From Flavobacteriales bacterium (GTDB lineage Bacteria; Bacteroidota; Bacteroidia; CAIKAF01), in NCBI GenBank assembly GCA_025451235.1, contig JANWKT010000019.1, positions 53,500 through 117,499 of the forward strand: a stretch of DNA of 64,000 nt, given 5' to 3'. The position numbers and the translations under genes were made by a program. Below the pieces are notes generated by a model. It had not been told where the DNA came from and did no database searches. It worked only from the letters and a program-made list of their open reading frames with translations. Positions 17,719 to 26,464 of the stretch are shown one piece after another; within the stretch, counting starts at the first letter, position 1, and every line of letters starts with the position of its first letter.

Positions 17719-19068
17719 TTATCCCATTCCGGGCATGCCTGCTCCTTTGGGCATATTTTTCATCATCTTTTGCATGTTCTGTTTATTGCCCATCATCTTC
17801 ATCATTTTCCGCATATCATCGAACTGCTTTAATAATTTATTTACTTCCTGGATATTGGTACCACTGCCTTTGGCAATCCTTTGCTTTCTGCTACCATTCA
17901 ATACAGCCGGATTGGTTCTTTCTTTTTTGGTCATGCTGCGAATAATGGCCTCAATATGTTTAAAGGCATCATCATCTACATTAATATCCTTCATCATTTT
18001 GCCCATTCCAGGTATCATTCCCATGAGATCTTTCAGGTTCCCCATTTTTTTGATCTGCTGGATCTGGCTTAGAAAATCATCAAAATCAAATTGATTTTTA
18101 GCGATCTTCTTTTGAAGTTTTTGAGCTTGTTCCTCGTCATACTGTTCCTGGGCTCGTTCTACCAACGATACAATATCTCCCATTCCCAAAATACGATCGG
18201 CCATTCTTTGTGGATAGAAAATATCGATGGCATCCATTTTTTCACCGGTACCCACAAATTTTATCGGCTTTTGTACCTCCGCCTTGATGGTCAAGGCAGC
18301 TCCCCCACGGGTATCCCCATCCAGCTTGGTCAGGATCACTCCATCAAAATTCAGCTTTTCATTAAAGGCTTTGGCGGTATTCACAGCATCTTGCCCCGTC
18401 ATAGCATCCACTACAAATAAGATTTCGTCTGGATCGACCGCTTTTTTGAGCTTCGAAATTTCATCCATCATCTGCTCATCAACCGCCAACCTACCTGCAG
18501 TATCAATGATCACCACCTGGTATCCTTTTAATTTGGCCTCCTTGATGGCATTTTTTGCGATCTCTACCGGATTTTTATTTTCTCTTTCGCTATACACCGG
18601 GATCCCGATTTGTTCCCCCAATACATGTAACTGATCGATGGCCGCCGGACGATATACATCTGCTGCAGTTAACAAAACAGATTTTCCTTTTTTCCCTTTT
18701 AAATAATGCCCTAGTTTACCGGTAAAGGTTGTTTTACCCGAACCTTGTAATCCACTCATTAAAATAACCGATGGATTTCCTTTTAAATTGATATCCGTTT
18801 TGTCACCACCCATGAGTTCTACCAATTCCTCATGCATGATCTTTACCATGAGCTGCCCTGGGCTAACGGAAGTGAGGACTTCGCGTCCGAGGGCTTTTTC
18901 TTTAACGGTATCGGTAAAACTTTTGGCGATCTTATAACTTACATCGGCATCCAGCAATGCACGGCGAACTTCTTTGAGCGATTCGGCCACATTGATCTCA
19001 GTGATCTTGCCCTGGCCTTTTAATCCTTTAAAAGCTTTTTCAAACTTTTCTGATAAACTTTCGAACAT
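17719..19068 (-). CDS. ffh: Signal recognition particle protein Ffh
   Basis: SRP GTPase that binds signal sequences and SRP RNA and targets inner-membrane proteins to FtsY/Sec. 449 aa with N domain (1-90), G domain carrying GLQGSGKTTFTGKL, DTAGRLAVDEQM and TKLDGDTRGGAAL, and a methionine-rich M domain from about 300 (MGNLKDLMGMIPGMGKM and a Met/Lys-rich C-terminus). Complete and canonical. Confidence 0.98.
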   Translation of the reverse strand: MFESLSEKFEKAFKGLKGQGKITEINVAESLKEVRRALLDADVSYKIAKSFTDTVKEKALGREVLTSVSPGQLMVKIMHEELVELMGGDKTDINLKGNPSVILMSGLQGSGKTTFTGKLGHYLKGKKGKSVLLTAADVYRPAAIDQLHVLGEQIGIPVYSERENKNPVEIAKNAIKEAKLKGYQVVIIDTAGRLAVDEQMMDEISKLKKAVDPDEILFVVDAMTGQDAVNTAKAFNEKLNFDGVILTKLDGDTRGGAALTIKAEVQKPIKFVGTGEKMDAIDIFYPQRMADRILGMGDIVSLVERAQEQYDEEQAQKLQKKIAKNQFDFDDFLSQIQQIKKMGNLKDLMGMIPGMGKMMKDINVDDDAFKHIEAIIRSMTKKERTNPAVLNGSRKQRIAKGSGTNIQEVNKLLKQFDDMRKMMKMMGNKQNMQKMMKNMPKGAGMPGMG

Positions 19069-19729
19069 GGATATGGATAATTTTATTTCGATTAATCGGG
19101 ATGCGAATATAAGGATTTTGTTTGATTTTCGGCCTCGGCTAAGCTGGCTTGGGTACCCCAGTGGCTTGGCTGACGCAGCGTTTTACGGTGCAAAATGCAA
19201 TGAACTGGTTCGATGCACTGGGCTTACTCGCCTCATGCTCCATAGCCTGCTTCTTTTGGACCTGACGGAAAAAAAACCTGTCGAAAAAAATGGACGTGAA
19301 AAAAATGAAGTGACATGAATAATGGTTGAAGATTCAATAATTGGTAAAAATTTCTTGCAGGCGCATCATGCATGATTGTATTGAGCATTCGATGAGTTCA
19401 ATTAACTTATTTTTAATAAAGTAGTCTTAAATTGAAAATGTATAAAAAAACATTCTTACATTTTTTTATAACGTTTTTTTTCCTGCAGTTTTTAAAATAT
19501 ATCCTGTTCAAGTATCTTCAAATATTAACATATAATGCTTTAAATCAATCATATAAGGTTATTTCGTCTCCTTAAAATTCAATTTAAATGTTGCCTATTT
19601 AATTGGTATCAACATATTTTTCAGTCAGTTAGCATTGTTAATTTTTTACTAAAGAGTGTTAAGTTCTTATCCGCCGCGTGTCGAGTTCCGTAAGTAGAGC
19701 ATCTATAAAATAAGAAAAACAATCATACT
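19069..19729. other. Long intergenic region with a GC-richer block
   Basis: 661 bases without a convincing gene between the divergently oriented ffh and the T9SS gene at 19730. About 19130-19275 is noticeably richer in G+C than the AT-rich flanks and has repeated pieces (GGCTAAGCTGGCTTGG, CAGTGGCTTGGCTGAC). From memory, similar GC-rich blocks giving spurious frames occur between genes in other Bacteroidetes, so a dispersed repeat is likely. The rest (19320-19729) is AT-rich and probably holds the promoter of the 19730 gene, which I cannot place with confidence. Confidence 0.4.
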
Positions 19730-21616
19730 ATGTTACCTGTTATGCAAACCTACTTTACGAAAAGAAAATTTACCTTCTTCTTTATTTTCATTACAACCTT
19801 GTCCATGAGCTATAGTCAATTTACAGTAGGGTATAATAACCCTGCTATTTTCGGCTGTACGAATGATGCAAGTATTGGTACCATGATATGGAATTTTCCA
19901 ACCAGGGCCAATACCACCAATAATTCATGGGCGAATACCACGTCAGGTCAGCAAGGGGTAACTAATTATTTAAAGACCACTAATTACAATTTTATTCTAC
20001 CCGCTCCTTGTCCTTCATGCGCCATTACCGGTGTTGAAGCAATGATCGAGAGAAGATCAGCCATACAACCTGATGTGGCTATTTTAGATCCTTGGGTAGC
20101 CATGACTCCATCAGCCACCGGTGCCGGCCCTTATAATTTCCCAGTTACTGCAGCAGCACCTCCGGGTATTATGAACAGGGCACTGGTAGTAATCATTGGG
20201 ATTGAAAATGGGCCCAGCACACCAGCCGTTATTCCCCCTGCATTGGCTAACGACAGCCGCGATGTAACTGCGGTTACGTATGGTGGTGTTCCAATGATAC
20301 AGGCATGTGAGGTGGCATTTTCCAATGCATTAAGTGGAACTACTTTCTGGGCAAGGAACGAAATATGGTTTTTAAATGATGCGGGTATAGCTGCTGCTGC
20401 CGGTAATAATATTGTGATTACAAATCCTGGTGCCAGCAACGAATATGTGCAATTTGTTTCGGTGGTTTCTTTCAGAAATGTGGACCAGATAGCTCCTATA
20501 TTTGATTTTAGGACTGATACGGTTGTAGGTAATATAAATCCTTTTCCCCTTGGCAATCCCGCTCCGATGTTACAAGGAAGTTGTGCAGTAACTTCAGTGG
20601 TTTGCGGAAATCCGGGTAGTTATGTATTTAATGGAGGAGGTGCCAGCGGAATCCCGGGAGTTAACTTTGTGGAAGGTACAGATCAAAATGGAAGTGGTAT
20701 TGGGACCTCTTATTCAGGTTCTACGGCGACTATGATGACCGGGAATGCCATTGTTCCTAATGGAACCAGTGGAAGTGTAGCTCCTACTTACCAGTTTTCT
20801 GCCACCCCGAACAGGCAGGTAATAACCATGATATGTGTGCAACGAGCCAGGGATTTCGACAATGAAGTAAGGCTGGTAAAAGGATCCGTTGTTACAGGAT
20901 CGAACCAGGCTTCGACCGCTATCTATCCTATGGTAGATGCCTACCAAACTTATGGCGGAGCAGGGAATTTATGGGGAACTACCGTAAGTTTACTGGAGGC
21001 CACCAACGCTGGATTCGGATTTGCTTTATCTGCCAGGGTACAAAACCAAATGGTGGAAGTGGATCATATGACCATGCGATTACATTTGGTAAGTACATTG
21101 CCGGTTGAATTGGTGAATTTTAAGGGAGAAAGAATTAATAGAGACATACAACTTAGTTGGACCACGGCTTCGGAAAACAACAATGATTATTTTGAATTGC
21201 ATAGAAGTGAAAATGCTGTTGACTACACGTTGGTCAATACGATCGATGGTGCTGGTAATTCAAATAATTTGTTGGACTATATCTACAATGATACCGATGC
21301 CAAATCGGATATAACCAATTATTATAAAATAAAACAAGTGGACTTTGATGGAAATTTTGAATGGTATGGACCCATTTCTGTTGATCCTTCGGATAAAGAG
21401 GCCTCTTTGTCTCTGTATCCAAATCCAGCAACTACATCCATTACCATTACCAACCTGGAAACGATGAATGATTACCGCATTTATGATTTACATGGTAGCC
21501 TGGTAAAATCAGGTAAGTTGAATGGTAATATTGTGGATATCGACGAATTGCATACCGGAACCTATTTTATTTCTTTTGGAGACAATGGAGAGCAGGTAAA
21601 GTTTATCAAGTTTTAA
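19730..21616 (+). CDS. Secreted protein with T9SS type A sorting domain
   Basis: 628 aa, or 624 from the second ATG at 19742. Signal peptide with FTFFFIFITTLSMSYSQ. Residues about 25-450 are a Gly/Ala/Asn-rich beta-type region I cannot assign. From about 455, LPVELVNFKGERINRDIQLS is the conserved linker that precedes many T9SS domains, and the last ~75 residues (LSLYPNPATTSITITNL ... GTYFISFGDNGEQVKFIKF) are a type A C-terminal sorting domain. Exported through Sec and T9SS to the cell surface or medium. Followed by a strong terminator. Confidence 0.88.
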   Translation: MLPVMQTYFTKRKFTFFFIFITTLSMSYSQFTVGYNNPAIFGCTNDASIGTMIWNFPTRANTTNNSWANTTSGQQGVTNYLKTTNYNFILPAPCPSCAITGVEAMIERRSAIQPDVAILDPWVAMTPSATGAGPYNFPVTAAAPPGIMNRALVVIIGIENGPSTPAVIPPALANDSRDVTAVTYGGVPMIQACEVAFSNALSGTTFWARNEIWFLNDAGIAAAAGNNIVITNPGASNEYVQFVSVVSFRNVDQIAPIFDFRTDTVVGNINPFPLGNPAPMLQGSCAVTSVVCGNPGSYVFNGGGASGIPGVNFVEGTDQNGSGIGTSYSGSTATMMTGNAIVPNGTSGSVAPTYQFSATPNRQVITMICVQRARDFDNEVRLVKGSVVTGSNQASTAIYPMVDAYQTYGGAGNLWGTTVSLLEATNAGFGFALSARVQNQMVEVDHMTMRLHLVSTLPVELVNFKGERINRDIQLSWTTASENNNDYFELHRSENAVDYTLVNTIDGAGNSNNLLDYIYNDTDAKSDITNYYKIKQVDFDGNFEWYGPISVDPSDKEASLSLYPNPATTSITITNLETMNDYRIYDLHGSLVKSGKLNGNIVDIDELHTGTYFISFGDNGEQVKFIKF

Positions 21617-21637
21617 TCCATCCAATTTTTATATACT

Positions 21638-21669
21638 ACTCCGTATGTTTTTACATACGGAGTTTTTTT
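21638..21669 (+). terminator. Rho-independent terminator
   Basis: Perfect 11-bp stem ACTCCGTATGT / ACATACGGAGT with a TTTT loop, followed by a run of T (21663-21669), 21 bases after the stop of the T9SS gene. Confidence 0.9.
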
Positions 21670-21693
21670 ATATTTAATCCAATCTATATTTAT

Positions 21694-22050
21694 ATGTCGA
21701 TAAAAATGCACTGGGCCTTATTCAAGGCTGATCCATCTACGAAACCTCCTTTTACAATGCAGATAGGTCTGACGGAAAATGGGGAACGGCAAGAAATAAC
21801 AATCGATCATTGTGAACATATCCCGGATGCCGTTGAAAAGATCAAAAAACTGATGGTGGAGAAGGAAATCTCCTATGCGAAACCGTTTACACTTTTATAT
21901 CCGATCTACATGGATATGATGGATTCTGATTTTGAGGGTACCATGCATCAGATCGCCTGGCTCATCAAAGATGAAGCAGACAAGAATGGTTGGGAGTTTA
22001 ACCGAACCGGTGGATTAAGTGGACGCTCTGTTAAGAATTTTTACTCCTGA
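21694..22050 (+). CDS. Hypothetical cytosolic protein
   Basis: 118 aa, no signal or TM segment. Sequence MSIKMHWALFKADPSTKPPF..., with a central acidic helix DAVEKIKKLMVEKEI and the C-terminal GWEFNRTGGLSGRSVKNFYS. Composition is normal for a small folded cytosolic protein. No family recognised. Stands alone, 24 bases after a terminator; its stop is 2 bases from the end of the convergent small gene. Confidence 0.65.
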   Translation: MSIKMHWALFKADPSTKPPFTMQIGLTENGERQEITIDHCEHIPDAVEKIKKLMVEKEISYAKPFTLLYPIYMDMMDSDFEGTMHQIAWLIKDEADKNGWEFNRTGGLSGRSVKNFYS

Positions 22051-22052
22051 GT

Positions 22053-22211
22053 TTATTGGGGCTTTTGGTTCTTTATGCAGGTCTTGAAAAATTCAGCCTG
22101 GTATTGGCGCTTAATAGCTTCTTCTTTTGTAAGGTTTGATTGTGTTAGTGGTTTTCCTTCTGCAGAAACCACCTGATAGCCCTGGTTCGTTTTTACAATC
22201 ATAAGATCCAT
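22053..22211 (-). CDS. Small protein of about 50 aa
   Basis: Open frame of 52 codons, or 49 from the second ATG at 22200-22202. It reads MDLMIVKTNQGYQVVSAEGK, PLTQSNLTKEEAIKRQYQAE, FFKTCIKNQKPQ. The first half looks like a two-strand beta unit and the second like an amphipathic helix, a layout seen in small DUF-type proteins. A promoter-like pair TTG-N20-TAGGTTTA lies just upstream. Function unknown; reality supported by composition, promoter and exact convergent fit with the neighbour. Confidence 0.55.
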   Translation of the reverse strand: MDLMIVKTNQGYQVVSAEGKPLTQSNLTKEEAIKRQYQAEFFKTCIKNQKPQ

Positions 22212-22220
22212 TATTTAAAG

Positions 22221-22251
22221 TAAACCTAGCGAAAAGGAAACCCAGAGTCAA
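22221..22251 (-). promoter_or_regulatory. Predicted promoter of the small gene at 22053-22211
   Basis: On the minus strand TTG (22249-22251), a 20-base spacer and TAGGTTTA (22221-22228), one mismatch from TAnnTTTG. The start would fall only a few bases before the first ATG, which favours the second ATG as the true start. Confidence 0.4.
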
Positions 22252-22286
22252 TGGGGGGTATTTTGAACTTATGAACCGATGATTGT

Positions 22287-23315
22287 TTATATGCCCGGAT
22301 CGCGGTTATATCTTCGCTTTTCCAGGAAAAGAAGAATGCAGCAGAGCAGAAGAAGGCCCCCAATACTCCAGTTATTGCTCACGATGTTACGCATGGGAGT
22401 ATAGAAGAGAAGGGCACCTAATATAATGGGTAGGCCAAACGAATAGGCAACCCCCAGGGCGGGATTGTGTTTGCATTTTTTGATCATTAAAACGGCAGTT
22501 GCAGGTAAAGTAGACTGCAGTAAAAAAATCCCGGCACATAATCCCCAGATATTATTTTTGAGGATGGTTAAAAAGGGTAAGGAGAGGATCAATGCAATCA
22601 GGGAGTATTTTCTAAGCCCTATATAATCGCTCAGGTATCCACCTGCTAGTTTTCCAAGCATCGCTGCTATACCAATAAATATAAGCATCTCGAAATTTTG
22701 ATCATGTATGATCTGAAAAATATTCCACAAGGCCGATCTGAATGCGATGATCGTGAGTAAAAGGATCATGATGAGGTCGTGTTTGTCAGGCTCCTCCACT
22801 CTTGGAGCAGTGGCTGTTCTTATCTGATCCTTGAAGCTTGTAAGAAGAGTAACTATGATCAATCCTACAGCAACCAGGAGGCAGGGAATGAAAATATTCA
22901 ACTCATAGGCTCCTAAAACACCTCCTATGGCCAAGCCAATGACTCCGGGGCTTGCAAAAATACCAATGTTCCGTGCATGATGATGCTCCTCCTTGCATTC
23001 ATATCCACCTACCACATGTATAATGGCTGATGCAGTTCCTATGGCAAGGATGGTAATTTTATAATCAACTAATAAAAAAAGGAAACTAAGAATATGCAGA
23101 GAATAGGAAATCACCAGCAATAATTTGGGTGGGTAGTTTTTCCGGATGATCCATGCCAGTGGTACCTGGCCTCCAAAGGCAATGAGATTGTAGATGAGAA
23201 CTGCTATTCCCAGTTCAACGGACGATAGTTGCCAGAACATTAAACTAGCTAGGATGAATCCTGAGATACAATCATTCAACCCATGGCCTGTGGCAAGGAA
23301 GATCAGTTTTTTCAT
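22287..23315 (-). CDS. MFS-type membrane transporter
   Basis: 342 aa from the ATG at 23313-23315, chosen because it overlaps the stop of the upstream gene (ATGA) and begins the conserved-looking MKKLIFLATGHGLNDCISGF. The much longer open frame reads back through the neighbour. About ten to twelve hydrophobic helices, with a loop containing GGYECKEEHHHARNIG in the middle and MLGKLAGGYLSDYIGLRKYS in the second half, a typical MFS loop motif (G-x-L-x-D-x-x-G-R/L-R). Substrate unknown. Coupled with the four-helix membrane protein upstream. Confidence 0.75.
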   Translation of the reverse strand: MKKLIFLATGHGLNDCISGFILASLMFWQLSSVELGIAVLIYNLIAFGGQVPLAWIIRKNYPPKLLLVISYSLHILSFLFLLVDYKITILAIGTASAIIHVVGGYECKEEHHHARNIGIFASPGVIGLAIGGVLGAYELNIFIPCLLVAVGLIIVTLLTSFKDQIRTATAPRVEEPDKHDLIMILLLTIIAFRSALWNIFQIIHDQNFEMLIFIGIAAMLGKLAGGYLSDYIGLRKYSLIALILSLPFLTILKNNIWGLCAGIFLLQSTLPATAVLMIKKCKHNPALGVAYSFGLPIILGALLFYTPMRNIVSNNWSIGGLLLLCCILLFLEKRRYNRDPGI

Positions 23316-23704
23316 GAATGCTGGATCATATATAGAATAAGGATCAAAAGAGTGTAAGAACATAGGTTCATCACCAAGGAAGACAGCAATACCTTGGGAA
23401 TTTGCTTTCCTCTGGTATAAGCAAATAAAATGAGGGTTTCGATAAGGTAAGTAAGGATAAAGCAAAGCAGGACAGCGCTTGCTCTATTTTCCCACTTTCC
23501 GATATCCCAGCGATCAAATGCAAACCAACCGAAAATCAGTGAAACAATATTTGCTACCACCGAAATTCCGAAGGCGGATTTAAATGGCCTCTTCAATATG
23601 GCAGACATGATCCATCCCTCCAATAAAGAAATAACAATCATGAACAAAATAAAAACAATGGGTATAATTAAAAGGAAAGGTCCACCTACGTCTAATAAAA
23701 TCAT
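23312..23704 (-). CDS. Small four-TM membrane protein
   Basis: 130 aa with four hydrophobic segments (residues about 8-28, 38-62, 78-98, 106-128) separated by short charged loops. No family recognised. Its stop overlaps the start of the MFS gene by four bases, so both are made together and may act together. The ABC exporter gene ends 33 bases upstream on the same strand. Confidence 0.7.
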   Translation of the reverse strand: MILLDVGGPFLLIIPIVFILFMIVISLLEGWIMSAILKRPFKSAFGISVVANIVSLIFGWFAFDRWDIGKWENRASAVLLCFILTYLIETLILFAYTRGKQIPKVLLSSLVMNLCSYTLLILILYMIQHS

Positions 23705-23737
23705 GGTATAAAGGTTTTAGGTTACATATTTCTATAC

Positions 23738-25516
23738 TTAATTTCTTTCTCCTATTTGCTGTCTCCACATGGCATAATAAAGTCCTTTTTCACTCAAGAG
23801 TTTTTCATGAGTACCTGTTTCCACTACTTTTCCTTTTTCAAGTACATAGATCCTATGGGCATGCATAATGGTAGAAAGCCGGTGAGCAATGAGAATGGTG
23901 ATTTGTTCTTTTTCGGCAGATACAGTGCGTATCGTAGAATTGATTTCTTCCTCTGTAATTGAATCTAAGGAGGAAGTAGCTTCATCAAAGATCAATAAAT
24001 GTGGTTTACGCAATAAGGCACGGGCAATTGATAAACGTTGTTTCTCTCCTCCGCTCAGTTTAAGTCCGCCTTCACCTATCATGGTGTCCAACCCCTTTTC
24101 AGCACGGTTCAATAAATTATAACAAGAAGCTTTATTCAAAACATTGTGCAATTCTTCATCAGTAGCCGTAGGATTTACAAATAACAGATTTTCTTTAATA
24201 GTTCCTGAAAACAATTGGGTATCCTGGGTAACGAAACCAATTTGGTTGCGAAGATCATCGTAGCTGATCTCGTTTGAATCCAACCGATTATACAGGATCT
24301 TCCCTTCCTGAGATTTATAAAGTCCCACCAATAATTTCATCAGGGTAGTTTTTCCTGATCCGGATGGACCGGCAAACGCAATGGTCTCACCTAGCTTTAC
24401 ATCGAAACTAATATTGTCAATGGCCTTATATGTGGCAGTTTGATGCTGAAAACTAACTGAATCAAAGGAAAGGTTATTGATCGTACCCAAGGGCGTCGGG
24501 GAGGAAGGGACAGGCTCTGGTTTTTTATTCATCAGTTGATGAAAATTATTTAAAGAGGCTTCTGCTTCTCTATAGGATAAAATAATATTCCCGATTTCCT
24601 GCAGCGGCCCAAAAACAAAAAATGAAAATATCTGCATGGTTACCAATTCACCGGCGTCCATCTTGTGGCCGAAGATCAGGTACATCAGGATAAATAAAAT
24701 TACCTGCCTTAATGTATTCACCAAGGTTCCCTGGATAAAACTAATACTTCGGATACGTTTTACCTTGGTTAATTCAAGTCCTAATATTTTAAAAGTGTTT
24801 TTATTCAATCGGTTTACTTCCTGGTCCGTTAATCCCAAGCTTTTCACCAATTCAATATTCCTGAGTGATTCGGTAGTTGATCCTGCCAAGGCCGTTGTTT
24901 TTCCAACAATGGTCTTTTGTATGGTTTTTATTTTTTTACTCAATAAATTGGTGATCCAGGTTAAAACCACTACACCTACCAGGTATGCCACAGGTATACT
25001 CCAATGGATAAAAATGGCTGCATAAATAAAAACAAAAACAACCCCCACAATGATCCCAAACAAGACATTGATACAATAGTTCATGAATTTTTCTACGTCG
25101 ATCCTCACTTTGGTAAGAATAGACAAGGTTTCACCACTCCGCTGGTCTTCAAATTCTTGGTAAGGTAATTTCATAGCATGTTTAAGTCCATCTGTAAATA
25201 CATTTGCCCCGAATTTCTGAATCACTACATTTAAAAAATAATCCTGGAAGTTTTTAGCTATCCGGCTGATCATTGCCACCGAAACGGACATCAGAAGTAT
25301 CATGAGTACACCGGGACTCGAGAATTGAAAGCTCCAAAGAAAACTATTTGTTGAACCGATTCCTTCTGCCGAATTCTGGTAGGTATTGGCTAACCTCACC
25401 AACTTACCCAAAAGAATTGGATCTATTAATGAGAATCCTGTATTGATCGCAGCTAATAATAGGGTAAGGAATATAAGCCATTGATAGGGCTTTAAATACT
25501 TGATCAAGATTTTCAT
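23738..25516 (-). CDS. ABC transporter, fused permease and ATPase (MsbA/MDR-like exporter)
   Basis: 592-aa half-transporter. Residues about 1-320 are a six-helix type IV exporter TM domain; about 340-592 are the ATPase with Walker A GPSGSGKTT, signature LSGGEKQRLSIARALL, Walker B LLIFDEATSSLD and the switch IAHRLSTI. By family it forms a homodimer exporting lipids or drugs; the substrate cannot be read from sequence. Followed on the same strand by the two membrane-protein genes. Confidence 0.93.
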   Translation of the reverse strand: MKILIKYLKPYQWLIFLTLLLAAINTGFSLIDPILLGKLVRLANTYQNSAEGIGSTNSFLWSFQFSSPGVLMILLMSVSVAMISRIAKNFQDYFLNVVIQKFGANVFTDGLKHAMKLPYQEFEDQRSGETLSILTKVRIDVEKFMNYCINVLFGIIVGVVFVFIYAAIFIHWSIPVAYLVGVVVLTWITNLLSKKIKTIQKTIVGKTTALAGSTTESLRNIELVKSLGLTDQEVNRLNKNTFKILGLELTKVKRIRSISFIQGTLVNTLRQVILFILMYLIFGHKMDAGELVTMQIFSFFVFGPLQEIGNIILSYREAEASLNNFHQLMNKKPEPVPSSPTPLGTINNLSFDSVSFQHQTATYKAIDNISFDVKLGETIAFAGPSGSGKTTLMKLLVGLYKSQEGKILYNRLDSNEISYDDLRNQIGFVTQDTQLFSGTIKENLLFVNPTATDEELHNVLNKASCYNLLNRAEKGLDTMIGEGGLKLSGGEKQRLSIARALLRKPHLLIFDEATSSLDSITEEEINSTIRTVSAEKEQITILIAHRLSTIMHAHRIYVLEKGKVVETGTHEKLLSEKGLYYAMWRQQIGERN

Positions 25517-25577
25517 GTTGCAAAATTAGAGAAACTGGCATTTAATCTCTATTTTTATTTCGAATAATCCTTAAAAA

Positions 25578-26462
25578 ATGAGAGTTCAAACCATCCTATG
25601 CTCAGCTCTTATGTTAGGCAGCTTATCTGCCCAATCTACCATAACCGTTACCAATACCGAAGAGTTTTTAAATGCGATTGGCTCCAATAAAACCATTGTG
25701 CTCAAGGAAGGGACCTATAATTTGTCGGATTTTGAGGACAAAGGTTCAAGTCAGGTAACCTGGTTGGATGATTATGATGGTAAACAACCTAAGATCTCCG
25801 AAGTAAGTAATTTAAAACTAACTGGTAAAGGAAATGTCAGGATCTTGGTTAAACCCCGGTATACCTGGGTTTTTATACTTGAATCCTGTAAGAATGTCAG
25901 CATGGAGAACATTACCTTCGGACATACGGAAGGGGGCTATTGCTCCGGTGGAGTAATTGACCTGGAATATTGTGAAAACATAAAAATGACCAATTGTAAA
26001 TTGTTTGGTAGTGGAACTTATGGAATACAAATGAACTATTGCAGGAATGTAGAGGTAACAGGTTGCGATGTGTATAAGTGCACCTACGGGTTATTAATAT
26101 TGAATTATTCGAAGTATATTCAGTTTACAAAAACCCGCTTCAGGGAAACCGGAGAGTTTGATCTGATATCTATTGAAGATTGTGATACGGTTAATTTTAA
26201 ATCCTGTGTATTTGAAAAAAATACTGCAGGGGCTTATTTTTTTGTAATTGACAATAATTATGGGTACGAATATGAGATTGCAGCGCAATCAACCGGAATT
26301 ACGATCAATACCTGTACTTTCCGAGATAATGATGTAACCCAATTTTCAAATGACTTTAGACCTAAATTGATGTTGGGAGATAACCGTTTTGAAAGAAATA
26401 CTTTCCCTAAACCTCTTCCAACTCCTACCAGGGCTGAGAAAAAAAATTCTTATGATTACTAG
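25578..26462 (+). CDS. Secreted right-handed beta-helix protein
   Basis: 294 aa. Signal peptide MRVQTILCSALMLGSLSAQS. The body is a parallel beta-helix of the pectate-lyase/NosD-like type: repeated rungs such as NVSMENITFGHTEGG, NIKMTNCKLFGSG and NVEVTGCDVYKCTYG, with conserved Asn and Cys at rung turns. No obvious catalytic signature of polysaccharide lyases, so the enzyme class is open. No sorting domain; probably periplasmic. Divergent from the ABC gene; its stop lies 2 bases from the convergent mgtE. Confidence 0.82.
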   Translation: MRVQTILCSALMLGSLSAQSTITVTNTEEFLNAIGSNKTIVLKEGTYNLSDFEDKGSSQVTWLDDYDGKQPKISEVSNLKLTGKGNVRILVKPRYTWVFILESCKNVSMENITFGHTEGGYCSGGVIDLEYCENIKMTNCKLFGSGTYGIQMNYCRNVEVTGCDVYKCTYGLLILNYSKYIQFTKTRFRETGEFDLISIEDCDTVNFKSCVFEKNTAGAYFFVIDNNYGYEYEIAAQSTGITINTCTFRDNDVTQFSNDFRPKLMLGDNRFERNTFPKPLPTPTRAEKKNSYDY

Positions 26463-26464
26463 GA

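Noticed and set aside
19210..19225. GGTTCGATGC, a T-loop-like tRNA fragment
   Set aside because: No acceptor, D or anticodon arm can be placed around it.
19240..19275. SRP RNA-like motif on the minus strand (GTCAGGTCC..AGAAGCAGGC) next to ffh
   Set aside because: Real SRP RNA has TCC-GGAA-GGA closing the apical loop with complementary flanks; here the loop reads TCCAAAAGA, a base is missing, and the flanks (T-rich upstream, GGCTATGG downstream) do not pair.
18974..19318. 114-codon plus-strand frame over the ffh start and GC-rich block
   Set aside because: Half is antisense to ffh, the rest low-quality; no start context.
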